NCBI GenBank assembly: GCA_016786765.1 | Contig: JAEUUZ010000059.1 | Location: forward strand, 1-64,000 | Length of the DNA: 64,000 nt | Source: Chitinophagales bacterium | GTDB taxonomy: Bacteria > Bacteroidota > Bacteroidia > Chitinophagales > LD1 | Direction of reading: 5' to 3' | In this document: piece after piece, positions 31,012-40,643 of the stretch | Layout of the letters: every line of letters starts with the position of its first letter | How positions within the stretch are numbered: position 1 is the first letter of the stretch | Notes under the pieces: generated by a model | What the model was told of the DNA's origin: nothing | Seen by the model: only the letters and a program-made list of their open reading frames with translations | The model's database searches: none | Program-made: the position numbers and the translations under genes

Positions 31012-32802
31012 TCAAATTGAACTCGTTGAGAAAATCCCCTCAATTTCTTTCGCATACTTTTCATAAATCACCTTACGCTTCAGCTTCATAGTAGGCGTAA
31101 GTTCGCCAGTTTCTACCGACCATTCTTCGGGCAACAATTTTATCTTTTTGATTTGTTCCCAATGGCCAAAGTTTGGGTTTAATTTTTCTACTTCCTGTTC
31201 CATCAATGCAATGATTTTAGGAAGTGCAATTAACTCGCAGTTGCTATTAAAATTTAAATCATGCTCTTTAGCCCATGCGCTCAATTGTATGAATGACGGT
31301 ACAATCAGCGCTGCAATGAATTTTTTATCATCTCCACCTACTACCATCATTTGTTCGATAAATGGGCATTCCTTCATCTTGTTTTCAATTACTTGAGGTG
31401 CAATGTATTTCCCCCCCGCAGTTTTGAATAACTCCTTCTTACGGTCTGTAATTTTTAAAAATTGTTTGCAGTTGTGTTCCAACCAAATACCAATATCACC
31501 GGTATGAAACCAACCGTCTTCAGAAATAACTTCTGCAGTTAGGTCGGGACGATTGTAATAGCCTTTCATCACATTTTTCCCTTTGGCCAAAATCTCTCCA
31601 TCTTCCGCCATTCTTATTTCAACACCTGGAATAGGCATGCCTACAGTACCAATACATCGACCTTCTTCTTCAATTCTATTCACACACAACACCGGTGAAG
31701 TTTCTGTTAATCCATAACCTTCTATCACTTGAATACCTGCAGCTGAAAACAATGTGATTAGACGAGGTTGCATAGCTGCTGCACCGGTTACAATAAAATC
31801 AACTTCCCCTCCTAATGCTTCACGCCATTTACTGAATACTAATTTTCGCGCAATGTTTAATTGAAACGAGTACCATAAACCATTACTTTCTCCAATTTTG
31901 TATTGCAAGCCAAGATCAATTGCCCAAAAAAATAATTTTTTCTTGAAGCCCGTCAATTCAACACCCTTGGCCATTATTTTTTCATACACCTTTTCCAATA
32001 AACGCGGAACTGTTGTGAACGTAAACGGTTTTATCTCTTTCAAATTTTCACCAATAGTCTCCAAATTCTCAGCGTAATGAACATGCATGCCAAATGATAA
32101 ATAGGCGTAAAATACCATCCGCTCAAAGCTGTGGCATAATGGTAAAAAACTAAGCGTTCGTTTCCCCGGGTCGAATGGTGTAACTTGACGAACACCATCA
32201 ATATTACTCACAATGTTGTTATGTGTAAGCATTACGCCCTTTGGATTGCCCGTGGTTCCTGACGTGTAGATGATTGTGGCTAAATCTTCGGAATTTACTT
32301 GAGCTTTACGTTTGTTGATTTCATCTTCATTTATCTCATTGGGTAGAATGGAGTAAAATGCTTGTAAATCATCCATTGCATCAAACGAAAAGATGCCTTT
32401 TAATGATGGCACTTTCGCATACAAGTTTTTTACTTTGTCAAAGATTTCAGCACTGCCTACAAAGGCATATTGTATTGCAGCATCATTGAAAATAAAAGCA
32501 TAATCGTTTTCTGAAATGTTTGGATACATGGGCACCGGAATCACACCAATTTGCATGGCGCCAATATCTGTGAAATTCCACTCCGGACGATTTTCAGCAA
32601 TGATAGCAATTTTGTCGTTTTGCTGTAATCCTTGCTGAATAAGCAGCTGACTAACTTTGTTTGAAAAAGTTTGAACTTCCTGAAACGTATAATGTCGCCA
32701 TTTTTTTTGTCCGGCAATACCTTCCTTGGCAGAAAGAAATTGTAGATTCGGATTGTTTACTACATGGTTGGCTAATGCATCAAATAAGCGTTTCGATTCC
32801 AT
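31012..32802 (-). CDS. Long-chain acyl-CoA synthetase (AMP-forming)
   Basis: 596 residues, ANL superfamily. The P-loop is IYTSGTTGNPKGVMLTHNN; the adenylate motif is EGYGLTETSPV; DGWFHTGDIG and the hinge TDRKKELFKTAGGKYI follow in order, with a C-terminal Lys region. It activates fatty acids to acyl-CoA via acyl-AMP and is probably membrane-associated or cytosolic. It ends the three-gene run with the isochorismatase and the ILVBL-like lyase (6 and 9 bp gaps), which supports a shared fatty-acid role. Confidence 0.9.
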   Translation of the reverse strand: MESKRLFDALANHVVNNPNLQFLSAKEGIAGQKKWRHYTFQEVQTFSNKVSQLLIQQGLQQNDKIAIIAENRPEWNFTDIGAMQIGVIPVPMYPNISENDYAFIFNDAAIQYAFVGSAEIFDKVKNLYAKVPSLKGIFSFDAMDDLQAFYSILPNEINEDEINKRKAQVNSEDLATIIYTSGTTGNPKGVMLTHNNIVSNIDGVRQVTPFDPGKRTLSFLPLCHSFERMVFYAYLSFGMHVHYAENLETIGENLKEIKPFTFTTVPRLLEKVYEKIMAKGVELTGFKKKLFFWAIDLGLQYKIGESNGLWYSFQLNIARKLVFSKWREALGGEVDFIVTGAAAMQPRLITLFSAAGIQVIEGYGLTETSPVLCVNRIEEEGRCIGTVGMPIPGVEIRMAEDGEILAKGKNVMKGYYNRPDLTAEVISEDGWFHTGDIGIWLEHNCKQFLKITDRKKELFKTAGGKYIAPQVIENKMKECPFIEQMMVVGGDDKKFIAALIVPSFIQLSAWAKEHDLNFNSNCELIALPKIIALMEQEVEKLNPNFGHWEQIKKIKLLPEEWSVETGELTPTMKLKRKVIYEKYAKEIEGIFSTSSI

Positions 32803-32808
32803 GGTTCA

Positions 32809-33360
32809 TTATTTAATCAATTTGCTAATGGCTTTGAACTCATCTGTACCTGCTTCATCTATTAGCATAAACAAAATCATTTCCGTAGAAACAATAAGGG
32901 CTCCCGATTGACGCATACGATCTATAGCGATGCCTTTGTTTTCAATTGTTCTTGAGGATACGGCATCTTGTACAACATGCACTGTAAATCCTTGCTCAAT
33001 AGCATCTAATGCTGTTTTCAATACACAGATATGCGATTCAACACCGCAGATAATGATATCGGAAATGTTGTTTTGTTTAAGTTTCGCTAAAACACTATCG
33101 CTGCGCATACAACTGAAACACATCTTTTCATCGATGCTAACATTTTCCGGAATTTGAATTTCAGTACATGTATGCCCTAAGCCTTTTGGGTATTGCTCTG
33201 TAACAATCGTTGAAATGCCGAGCACAGCAGCGCCACTTAATAGTTTGTTGACATTGCTGAAAATTCCTTCACTGCCTTGAATCACAGGCATCAAACGCTC
33301 TTGTACATCAATCACTAAAAGAGCTGTAGTTGTTCTATTCGGTAGTCCTATGTTTTTCAT
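32809..33360 (-). CDS. Isochorismatase-fold (ISOC-like) hydrolase
   Basis: 183 residues. The catalytic triad of the superfamily is seen as Asp18 (LLVIDVQ), Lys in EKMCFS and the nucleophile Cys in GVESHICV. The TEQYPKGLGHT segment resembles animal ISOC1/ISOC2 rather than nicotinamidase. Substrate unknown. Its tight packing with two lipid-related genes is the only functional clue. Confidence 0.85.
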   Translation of the reverse strand: MKNIGLPNRTTTALLVIDVQERLMPVIQGSEGIFSNVNKLLSGAAVLGISTIVTEQYPKGLGHTCTEIQIPENVSIDEKMCFSCMRSDSVLAKLKQNNISDIIICGVESHICVLKTALDAIEQGFTVHVVQDAVSSRTIENKGIAIDRMRQSGALIVSTEMILFMLIDEAGTDEFKAISKLIK

Positions 33361-33369
33361 AACTATTAT

Positions 33370-35097
33370 TTACATGGATATAGATCCTTTTCTAAATTCT
33401 GATTTTCCGATAATGGCATTAATGATATAGGGTGTTCCTTTTCTGCTTTTTACTTTGGCTTCTGCTGCAGTTGCGGCAAATGCTTCTATACTTTCTACGC
33501 GCTTTCCATCGCCACCAAATGCTTTGCCAATCATCTCATAATCGGAATGCGCTAAACAAACCGCACAATCGCTCTTTAATAAATCCACTTGATCACGGGC
33601 AATTTGTGTCCAACCTGCATCGTTACCAATCACTGAAATCACCGGTAAATTATGACGAACAAAGGTGTCGTATTCCATTAAACTATAGCCTGCACTTCCA
33701 TCACCATAAATGATATACACATCCTTTTCAGGGAAAACTAATTTTGCACCTAACGCAAACCCCGCACCAACGCCTAAAGTGCCGAAAACACCGGGGTCTA
33801 GCCACGATAAAGGCGAACGAGGTTTTAGTGTGTATGCCGATGTGGCTACAAAATCGCCTCCATCGGCAACAATAATTGTGTTATCATCTAGCATCGGCTC
33901 TAAAGTACGGAAGAGTTGCAATGCATTAATTCCATTGCTTTGCTCTGCTGCTTGCGCATCGATGTTTTTTTCTCGGTCATTATCTTTTGCACGTAATTGC
34001 TCAATCCATGCAGATGCATTGCATTGATATTGCTTTGCTAATGCAATCAGGAAATCCTGTGGATCGCCATGAATACCAATAGTAGGCCGTTTGTTCTTGT
34101 TCAAATCTTCCTTACTGCGATTGATAGAAACAAACGGACGATGGCCAATGTGATTCCCATAATCTAAGCGAAAATCGTTGGGTACACCGGCCAAAATAAT
34201 CAAGTCTGCTTCTTTAATGGCTTCCTTGCGTTTGTGGCGCATTTGCAATTTATTTTCCTTACCTAACAAACCACGCCCCATGCCACTCAAGTATACCGGA
34301 ATGCCCAGTTTAGCAACAGCTTCAGCCAATTCGTTGGCTTTCTTCGGATTCATCATCGCTCCACTACCTACTAACAGCAATGGCTTCGAGGCTTGTTTTA
34401 GTTTTGATACTACATTTGAAATATCGCTGCTGCTATGTTGAGGGTAAGTAGGTTGCGCAATAGGCGCATCAAAATTCACTTCAGTTTTACCTTCAAAGAG
34501 TTTACGCGCATGTCGGTTTACATACCACTGCACAACGCGTTCTTGTAGATTACGCGGTGGTACATCTTTACTTTTCGCTCCATACCACTCACGCACCAAT
34601 TCTTCGTGATAAAGTGTATCGATGGGGCATTCCACAAACACAGGACCAGGAATGCCTTCTTGCGCCATATAAAACGCTTTTTCTAAAATAGGAACAATGT
34701 CTTTTACTTTCGTGATGCGCGCTGCCCATTTCACATTGGGTTTCATCAGGCTCATTTGATCGATGTCTTGTAATGAGCCTCTTCCTTTTAAAATGGTGGC
34801 AGCACCGCCTCCCAACAATACCAATGGCGATTGCGCGAGATAGGCATTTTTTACGGCTGTAATGGTATTCGTTAAACCAGGACCGGCTGTAACTGCTGCG
34901 ACTCCGGGAATGCCGGTAAGCCGAGAAACAGCATCTGCCGCAAATACTGTGTTGACTTCATGGCGTGTGTCAATCACTCGAATGCCGAGTTTTTCAGCGC
35001 CAACAAAAATGGGCGATATATGTCCGCCACATAATGTAAACAAAAATTTTACCCCTTGTTTTTGGAGTACTTTTGCAATAATTTCTCCACCGTTCAT
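33370..35097 (-). CDS. Thiamine-diphosphate lyase of the ILVBL/2-hydroxyacyl-CoA lyase 2 type
   Basis: 575 residues. Domain order is PYR, central transhydrogenase-like, PP. The N-terminal part ([25 protein letters not shown] with the catalytic Glu, [15 protein letters not shown]) closely recalls vertebrate ILVBL (HACL2). The PP domain has [11 protein letters not shown] followed by ...VIGNDAGW, the Mg-ThDP site. Animal HACL2 cleaves 2-hydroxyacyl-CoA to an aldehyde and formyl-CoA in alpha-oxidation. Acetolactate synthase is less likely, since no regulatory subunit is nearby. The neighbouring acyl-CoA synthetase fits a fatty-acid alpha-oxidation role (inference). Confidence 0.85.
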   Translation of the reverse strand: MNGGEIIAKVLQKQGVKFLFTLCGGHISPIFVGAEKLGIRVIDTRHEVNTVFAADAVSRLTGIPGVAAVTAGPGLTNTITAVKNAYLAQSPLVLLGGGAATILKGRGSLQDIDQMSLMKPNVKWAARITKVKDIVPILEKAFYMAQEGIPGPVFVECPIDTLYHEELVREWYGAKSKDVPPRNLQERVVQWYVNRHARKLFEGKTEVNFDAPIAQPTYPQHSSSDISNVVSKLKQASKPLLLVGSGAMMNPKKANELAEAVAKLGIPVYLSGMGRGLLGKENKLQMRHKRKEAIKEADLIILAGVPNDFRLDYGNHIGHRPFVSINRSKEDLNKNKRPTIGIHGDPQDFLIALAKQYQCNASAWIEQLRAKDNDREKNIDAQAAEQSNGINALQLFRTLEPMLDDNTIIVADGGDFVATSAYTLKPRSPLSWLDPGVFGTLGVGAGFALGAKLVFPEKDVYIIYGDGSAGYSLMEYDTFVRHNLPVISVIGNDAGWTQIARDQVDLLKSDCAVCLAHSDYEMIGKAFGGDGKRVESIEAFAATAAEAKVKSRKGTPYIINAIIGKSEFRKGSISM

Positions 35098-35258
35098 GAA
35101 CGTATTTTTAGTTGTAAAAAGGAAATGAGTTGTGCTACAATTATTCGCATAACCAATTTAATACACGTTGTTTATGTTTACAACGAATATAAACTTCATT
35201 TAGCGAATAATGCGAAGATGTAGGGCAGAGGAGGTATGATTTTCGTCAGTGATGACAA

Positions 35259-36536
35259 CTATAGGCTATCCCCAAAATCCAATGCGGTTTGCAGTAAATG
35301 GTCGAGTTCAACATCTGTTGTACAATAGGGGGGGAGGAAATAGAGAACATTGCCTAAAGGGCGAATCAGTATGTTTCTGGCTTTGAAAAATGCCATGCAC
35401 TTTAATTTTACTTCATTGAGATAGCTAGTCGTTTCATTTGTTTTAATATCGAAGCGAAGCACAGTACCTAGGGTAGCTATGTTTTCAAAGGCATCATGCT
35501 GCTGAAGTAAGCTGGCTGCTTTTTTGTTCCATGCAGTTATCCTGGCTACGTTATCGAGTGTTTTTTCACTTTTAAATATAGCTAATGAAGCCACTGCAAC
35601 AGCACATCCTAAAGGATTTCCGGTGAAACTATGTCCATGAAAAAATGTCTTTTCTTTATTGTCGTCATAAAAAGCATCATAAATCGATTGCGCACAAGAG
35701 GTAAGTCCCATAGGCATTGCGCCCGCTGTTAGTCCTTTGCTAAAACACATAATATCGGGCTCAGTGCGCATATATTCACTGGCAAACATTTTTCCGGTTC
35801 TGCCAAATCCTGTCATTACTTCATCGGCAATTAAAAGAATGTTGGCAGATTTTAATTGCTGCAGAATCAAATCCAGATGTGCTGCATCGTAAATTACCAT
35901 ACCATTTGCGCCTTGCACCAAAGGTTCATAAATAAAAGAGGCTATGGCATGTTCTTGTATCAATTGATCAACAAGCGCCAACAAATCCGATATATTGTTT
36001 TCGTTTGGCACAGGAATGGTGAGAATATCGAATAGCAAAGGTTTGAACGGATTCGTAAACAATCCGCGCGCGCTTACCGACATGCTGCCAAACGTATCGC
36101 CATGATAAGCCCCTTCAAAAGCCAATACTTTGGTGCGGTGTTCATTTTTGTTGAACCAATATTGAAAAGCCATTTTCAAAGCCGCTTCAACCGCAGTAGA
36201 GCCATTGTCGGAAAAGAAAAATTTCTGTTGCTTATTCGGCAGATATGTTTTGAGCTGTTCGGCTAAACGAATGGCCGGTTCATGCGTGTTACCGGCAAAA
36301 ATAACATGTTCTAATGTTGAAGCTTGTTCAAATAGTTTTTGGGCAATGAATGGATGTGCATGGCCGTGAATGTTCGTCCACCAACTTGATGTAGCATCGA
36401 AATATCTGTTTCCTGCATTATCAATCAAATATGCGCCTTCTCCTTTCACAATGAACACATTCTCCGGTGCATTTTTTTCTTGCGTATACGGATGCCAGAT
36501 GAGCGATTGATCTAATGACGGTAAGTTCGAATCCAT
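35259..36536 (-). CDS. bioA: Adenosylmethionine-8-amino-7-oxononanoate aminotransferase
   Basis: 425 residues from ATG 36536; an upstream in-frame start adds 13 unlikely hydrophobic residues. Biotin synthesis: converts KAPA to DAPA with SAM as amino donor. BioA hallmarks are IWHPYTQ at the N-terminus, DATSSWWTNIHGHAHP, GAYHGDTFGSMS, the PLP-binding Lys in FSKGLTAGAMPMG and FFHGHSFTGNPLGCA. No other biotin gene is in the window, so it is not part of a local bio operon. PLP-dependent, cytosolic, probably dimeric. Confidence 0.95.
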   Translation of the reverse strand: MDSNLPSLDQSLIWHPYTQEKNAPENVFIVKGEGAYLIDNAGNRYFDATSSWWTNIHGHAHPFIAQKLFEQASTLEHVIFAGNTHEPAIRLAEQLKTYLPNKQQKFFFSDNGSTAVEAALKMAFQYWFNKNEHRTKVLAFEGAYHGDTFGSMSVSARGLFTNPFKPLLFDILTIPVPNENNISDLLALVDQLIQEHAIASFIYEPLVQGANGMVIYDAAHLDLILQQLKSANILLIADEVMTGFGRTGKMFASEYMRTEPDIMCFSKGLTAGAMPMGLTSCAQSIYDAFYDDNKEKTFFHGHSFTGNPLGCAVAVASLAIFKSEKTLDNVARITAWNKKAASLLQQHDAFENIATLGTVLRFDIKTNETTSYLNEVKLKCMAFFKARNILIRPLGNVLYFLPPYCTTDVELDHLLQTALDFGDSL

Positions 36537-36780
36537 AAACAATAATAGCAAATTCATAGTGAAGCACCTAGCCAATAGGTCATTGTCATAATGTTGTGGT
36601 TAGTATGTTTTCATGAATCGAATTGTGTTATATAACTAAAAATTATCTGCGAGTTTATTGCTGTCACTTTTGCGAGTTGTTCGTGTTTGAGCTTAATTGT
36701 TCGGAGGATGCGTATTAACGTATAAATTAAACTATTAAAGCGGTCTCTTCGATTTTCGAGGGGAAGTCTCTAGCGATTGT

Positions 36781-36942
36781 TTATGGATATTTCTCTTCGA
36801 AGACTCGTTTGAAAAGACGGAAAATATTTTTTACGAACACCTGTGGTGTTTGAGCAAGTAATGCAAATTCATTTTTATCATCTGCAATGATGTATAATTG
36901 ATAGAAAGGAGCTGCTCGAATTGTCTTATTAGCTTGTATCAT
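36781..36942 (-). CDS. 53-residue protein, translationally coupled to the DUF4249 gene
   Basis: The ATG at 36942 overlaps the DUF4249 stop codon in an ATGA arrangement, a common mark of real coupled genes. The product runs MIQANKTIRAAPFYQLY..., then an acidic turn (ADDKNEF), a short helix and a basic, aromatic C-terminus (NIFRLFKRVFEEKYP). There is no signal peptide, so it would be cytosolic. Composition is protein-like rather than random. I do not recognise a family. It would be the last gene of the receptor operon. Confidence 0.55.
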   Translation of the reverse strand: MIQANKTIRAAPFYQLYIIADDKNEFALLAQTPQVFVKNIFRLFKRVFEEKYP

Positions 36943-37760
36943 TGCACAATTAGTGTTTTGCTAACCTCACTTTGTGCACTAAAGCATCCTAGTGTTTCAG
37001 GGGTAATATTTGTTGGGGGATTAGCAGGTGCCACTGATCCGGCTATAGGGCTTCCAAATGAGTTTTGATTTAGTAAATTGTAGTATTCATAGACTTCTTG
37101 TGAAATAGAAATGAGTTGAATTGTTATTATATCTCCTTTTTGAAAACGAACCTGTCGCAAATTCTGTTCAAACAGTTTTCCGTCTTTAAGCCGGTCGTTT
37201 ACAACCACAAAATCTTTTATCAATTCTCCATTAACTGAAGCGCGAATCAAATAGAAGTTCTCAATACCAGACGGGTCATGAAATACACAGGTGACTAGTT
37301 TTCCTTCACCTCCTTGCCCTCCACCAAATCCACCACCGCTACTTTCAGACACCACCAACGTGTCAATTTGAACAATATTAGGCATCCTGCAAAGGGATTC
37401 ATAGAGTCTCCCTTCCACTTTCGCCTGAAATCGATAGGAACGACCAACAATACCCATAAATGAAGAATCTGTTTTGTATAAGCCGGGTTCTACCTCCTTT
37501 AATGTATCAAAAACTCCCGATTCATCGGTAATTACAACCCACTCAGGCGTTATTTTTTGAAACGAACTGCTTTCGTAGTAAGGCTGAGACTTAGAGAATT
37601 TTGCGAAGTATGGACCGGATGAGTTCGTAATATTTACTTCAATAACAAGTTGTGAAGTGACTGATTTTAAGTCAAGTTCAATTTCTTCGGTGCAGGAAGT
37701 GAAAACGATTGATGAAAAGCAAATGAATAGTATCAACCGCAGAGTGAATTTATTTTTCAT
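36939..37760 (-). CDS. DUF4249 lipoprotein
   Basis: 273 residues. Lipobox FTSC (Cys23) followed by TEEIELDL, the family's usual start, then beta-sandwich sequence (SQLVIEVNITN, YRFQAKVEGRLYES). A Gly-rich stretch (residues ~136-145) precedes a second beta-rich half. DUF4249 proteins are encoded next to SusC-like TonB-dependent receptors and are presumed to be surface partners. Here the gene overlaps the receptor's 3' end by 11 bp, a sign of coupled expression. Ligand unknown. Confidence 0.88.
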   Translation of the reverse strand: MKNKFTLRLILFICFSSIVFTSCTEEIELDLKSVTSQLVIEVNITNSSGPYFAKFSKSQPYYESSSFQKITPEWVVITDESGVFDTLKEVEPGLYKTDSSFMGIVGRSYRFQAKVEGRLYESLCRMPNIVQIDTLVVSESSGGGFGGGQGGEGKLVTCVFHDPSGIENFYLIRASVNGELIKDFVVVNDRLKDGKLFEQNLRQVRFQKGDIITIQLISISQEVYEYYNLLNQNSFGSPIAGSVAPANPPTNITPETLGCFSAQSEVSKTLIVQ

Positions 37761-40110
37761 GTGTTGAATTTTTCTTTTTAGGAATTGCTGTAAACTTAAA
37801 GTTGTAAGTTATGCTAGGAACCCATCGGAAGAGATAAGTTTTTTTAGCTACAGTTATATTTTTAGCTGCATCCTTTACCGAAAAATCAATGGAGTAAGCA
37901 TTCTTCTGTCCGTAAACATTATAGCAAGATATATTAAGGTCATGCTCATAGTTTTTTCGTTTTTTCAAAATAAAATTAGCGCTCAGGTCGAGGCGATGAT
38001 AGTTGGGCATTCTATCTTCATTTCGTGGACCGTAATAAGAAATTACCGATCCCCCAATTTCATATTTACCGCTTGGAAATGTTGTAGCATTTCCTGTATA
38101 GTATGTAAACACAGCGCTGATGTTTATTCGAGGAGTAATATCGTACATCAATACAACACTTAAATCATGTGTGCGATCGAACTTGGAATGAAACCACAAG
38201 CCTCCATTTACTTCATTAAACTTCCGCTCACTTGCACTAAGCGTATAGCTAATCCAACCTGTAAACTTACCAGATCTTTTTTTGAAAAAAACTTCTAATC
38301 CGTAAGCGCGCCCCAATCCATATATCAATTCTCTTTCTACCGTTTCGTTTGCTCTAAGCAACGAACCATCTCTGTAATCAATCTGATTTTGCATCCACTT
38401 ATAATATCCTTCTAATGAAACTTCAAACATATCTTTATAAAAATTTACAAAGTATCCGGCACTTACCTGGTCGCTGATTTGTGGTTTTATGTTATTACTG
38501 CTAAGCACCCATCGGTCTGTCGGATTGGAAGTAGTAGTGTTAGTTAGTTGCTGAATAGATTGTGTATTTCTGGAATACGCTAATTTTAAACTCATGTTTT
38601 TATAAAAGTTATAGCTCGAAGAAAAGCGCGGCTCTGGGTTGAAGTATGTTTTGCCGAACTGCCCTGCGTTTAATTGCAACGTATCTGTAGTTCCGTCATC
38701 GTTAAACGAATATTGTTTTGATGGTCCTGTAACACTGAATGTTGAAAGGCGAATGCCGTAGTTGATATTCAGTTTTTCCCAAAGCGTAACTTCATGCTGC
38801 ACATAAACACCGTTTTCCCAGCCGTAATTTTTTGAAAGTTTAAAAGTATTTACGAGCGCGGGATCGGTAGACGTAACTTCACCTGGAACAATAGTATGGA
38901 AAGTAGAAAGCAATCCAAATTTCAGTTTATTGTTACTATTTATATAGTAATCAATATTTTCTTTTAAAGAGAAATCGCGGATGGATGAATTGACATCTAG
39001 TCCAACATTGTTTAAACTTACAGAGTATTTAAAATCGTTGAAGATAAAAGAGGTGTTGGAGAAAATTTTTTGATTTATAACCCAATTCCATCTAGCGGTT
39101 GCTGTGCTGTTGCCATACTTGATTCCAAAATTCCCACCTAGTGAAAAATTATCCTGACCAAAATAGCCACTTATGAATATACGGTTCTTATCGTTGATAC
39201 GGTAATTGGCTTTTGCATTTATGTCAAAGAAATTCAAAGTGCTATTCTTCAAATTTTCCTGATTAGAGAGTTTGAGGAATAAGTCGGCATAAGTAGTTCT
39301 TCCCGATATGAAAAATGAACCTTTGTTTTTTACAATAGGACCTTCTACTGCCAACCGCGAGGTGATAAGCCCTATCCCTCCGCTGATTCCAAAATTGCGA
39401 TTGTTTCCTTCTTTCATTTTAACATCTAAAACGCTTGCAATTCGTCCGCCATATTCCGAAGGCATATTCCCTTTGTACAGTTGCACATCTTTTATGGCAT
39501 CGCTATTGAATGTGCTGAAAAAGCCAAGCATGTGAGCCGCATTGTATACGGGTGCTTCATCGAGCAGAATCAGATTTTGGTCACTGCTACCTCCACGCAC
39601 GTAATAGCCACTATTACCCTCACCTGCAGGCTGAACACCCGGCAACAATTGAATAGATTTGAGGATGTCGCGCTCACCAAATATTACTGGCAGTTTGTTT
39701 ATTTCTTTCATTTCAAGACTCATAACACTCATTTGAGCGCCACGAACATTTTCATCTTTTTTTTGTGCTGTAATTTCAACTTCTTTTAAGTTAGCTTCAG
39801 TACCTTTAAGCGTCACATTCAGTGTTTGATTACGCGTAGAATCAATAACAGAAAGAGATTCAATATAACCTACATAACGTACCAGTATTTTTTTTGCTTG
39901 AGAAGGCACAGACAGAGAGTAAAACCCATAATCGTTAGAGACCGTTCCGATAGTTGCCTGCCCTTCTACAGATATTGTTGCACCAATTAGTGCCTCGCCC
40001 GTTTGTGCATCACGAATGGTTCCGTTAATAGTAAAACCAGGTTGTTTCGTTTGCGCAGTGCAAATTTCGGAACATAGAACAAACAACAAGACAATTTTGT
40101 ATCTGCGCAT
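37750..40110 (-). CDS. TonB-dependent outer-membrane receptor with carboxypeptidase-like N-domain
   Basis: 786 residues from ATG 40110 (the longer frame from a GTG runs into the gene upstream). Signal peptide ends near CTAQ. Residues ~30-110 form a CarboxypepD_reg-like domain (TINGTIRDAQTGEALIGATI), then a plug domain (GYYVRGGSSDQNLILLDEAP; YGGRIASVLDVKM) and a ~22-strand barrel. It imports an unidentified large substrate using TonB energy. The partner DUF4249 and a small lipoprotein upstream suggest a multi-part uptake complex. Substrate cannot be read from sequence. Confidence 0.92.
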   Translation of the reverse strand: MRRYKIVLLFVLCSEICTAQTKQPGFTINGTIRDAQTGEALIGATISVEGQATIGTVSNDYGFYSLSVPSQAKKILVRYVGYIESLSVIDSTRNQTLNVTLKGTEANLKEVEITAQKKDENVRGAQMSVMSLEMKEINKLPVIFGERDILKSIQLLPGVQPAGEGNSGYYVRGGSSDQNLILLDEAPVYNAAHMLGFFSTFNSDAIKDVQLYKGNMPSEYGGRIASVLDVKMKEGNNRNFGISGGIGLITSRLAVEGPIVKNKGSFFISGRTTYADLFLKLSNQENLKNSTLNFFDINAKANYRINDKNRIFISGYFGQDNFSLGGNFGIKYGNSTATARWNWVINQKIFSNTSFIFNDFKYSVSLNNVGLDVNSSIRDFSLKENIDYYINSNNKLKFGLLSTFHTIVPGEVTSTDPALVNTFKLSKNYGWENGVYVQHEVTLWEKLNINYGIRLSTFSVTGPSKQYSFNDDGTTDTLQLNAGQFGKTYFNPEPRFSSSYNFYKNMSLKLAYSRNTQSIQQLTNTTTSNPTDRWVLSSNNIKPQISDQVSAGYFVNFYKDMFEVSLEGYYKWMQNQIDYRDGSLLRANETVERELIYGLGRAYGLEVFFKKRSGKFTGWISYTLSASERKFNEVNGGLWFHSKFDRTHDLSVVLMYDITPRINISAVFTYYTGNATTFPSGKYEIGGSVISYYGPRNEDRMPNYHRLDLSANFILKKRKNYEHDLNISCYNVYGQKNAYSIDFSVKDAAKNITVAKKTYLFRWVPSITYNFKFTAIPKKKNSTHEK

Positions 40111-40117
40111 AAATCTG

Positions 40118-40510
40118 TTATTGAACAATGATTGTGGTTCGAGCATTTTTATTCTGACATCTATTGCCTGAACAATCACCGCCTTTACAGAATGTGCCTT
40201 CTGCTTCTATAAGCGAAATGCCTGTGGTATCATAAGTAATGGTAATGAACTTATCTTTATCGCCACCACCACTTACAACTTTGTAAGAAGGCCCGGAAAT
40301 ACTTCTCCATTCCACGCATGGGTTGTTGTCGCTTGTAAGTTGTATTTTTACCTCCTTATGACTAATTACGGTGTCTTCGGTTGGAGTAAGCACAATATCA
40401 CCTACATTTTTTTTGCACGAAGAAATGGAAAGTAAAATAGCTGAAACAAAAAATGTAGTAACGAACACAATGTCACGTAGAGCTAATTTGTTTTCAATTT
40501 TGTTTTTCAT
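40118..40510 (-). CDS. Small Cys-containing lipoprotein, function unknown
   Basis: 130 residues. A hydrophobic leader (residues ~13-30) ends in a lipobox (LSISSC, Cys32). The mature part is beta-rich with an NPCVEW motif and a C-terminal FCKGGDC...NRC cluster, so disulfides are likely. It resembles a single Ig-like sandwich (TPTEDTVISHKEV). It is the first gene of the receptor operon, 7 bp from the receptor start, and carries the regulatory repeat upstream. No family recognised. Confidence 0.75.
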   Translation of the reverse strand: MKNKIENKLALRDIVFVTTFFVSAILLSISSCKKNVGDIVLTPTEDTVISHKEVKIQLTSDNNPCVEWRSISGPSYKVVSGGGDKDKFITITYDTTGISLIEAEGTFCKGGDCSGNRCQNKNARTTIIVQ

Positions 40511-40582
40511 TATTGTTTTTTTTCAGTTTGAAATGGCTTTATGTCCTCGAAAAACGAACAAATTAATTAAAGTGTGTATGTT

Positions 40583-40612
40583 AATAGGAGTATAGTCTAA
40601 ATGTAAAGGAGT
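40583..40612. promoter_or_regulatory. LytTR-type direct repeat upstream of the receptor operon
   Basis: AATAGGAGT-N12-TAAAGGAGT: two 9-bp direct repeats, 12-bp spacer, 21-bp period. This is the geometry known for LytTR regulators such as AgrA. It lies 73 bp before the first gene of the lipoprotein-receptor-DUF4249 operon. A second copy with the same spacing precedes the adjacent kinase gene. Confidence 0.65.
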
Positions 40613-40643
40613 TTGCACTTAGGAATTATGAGCTTAAGGGGAT

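Noticed and set aside
33370-35097. Acetolactate synthase large subunit (ilvB)
   Set aside because: No small subunit or branched-chain amino acid genes nearby, and N-terminal motifs follow ILVBL/HACL2 better.
36836-36850. AACACC-TGT-GGTGTT inverted repeat as a terminator
   Set aside because: It lies inside the 53-residue reading frame and has no T-tract.
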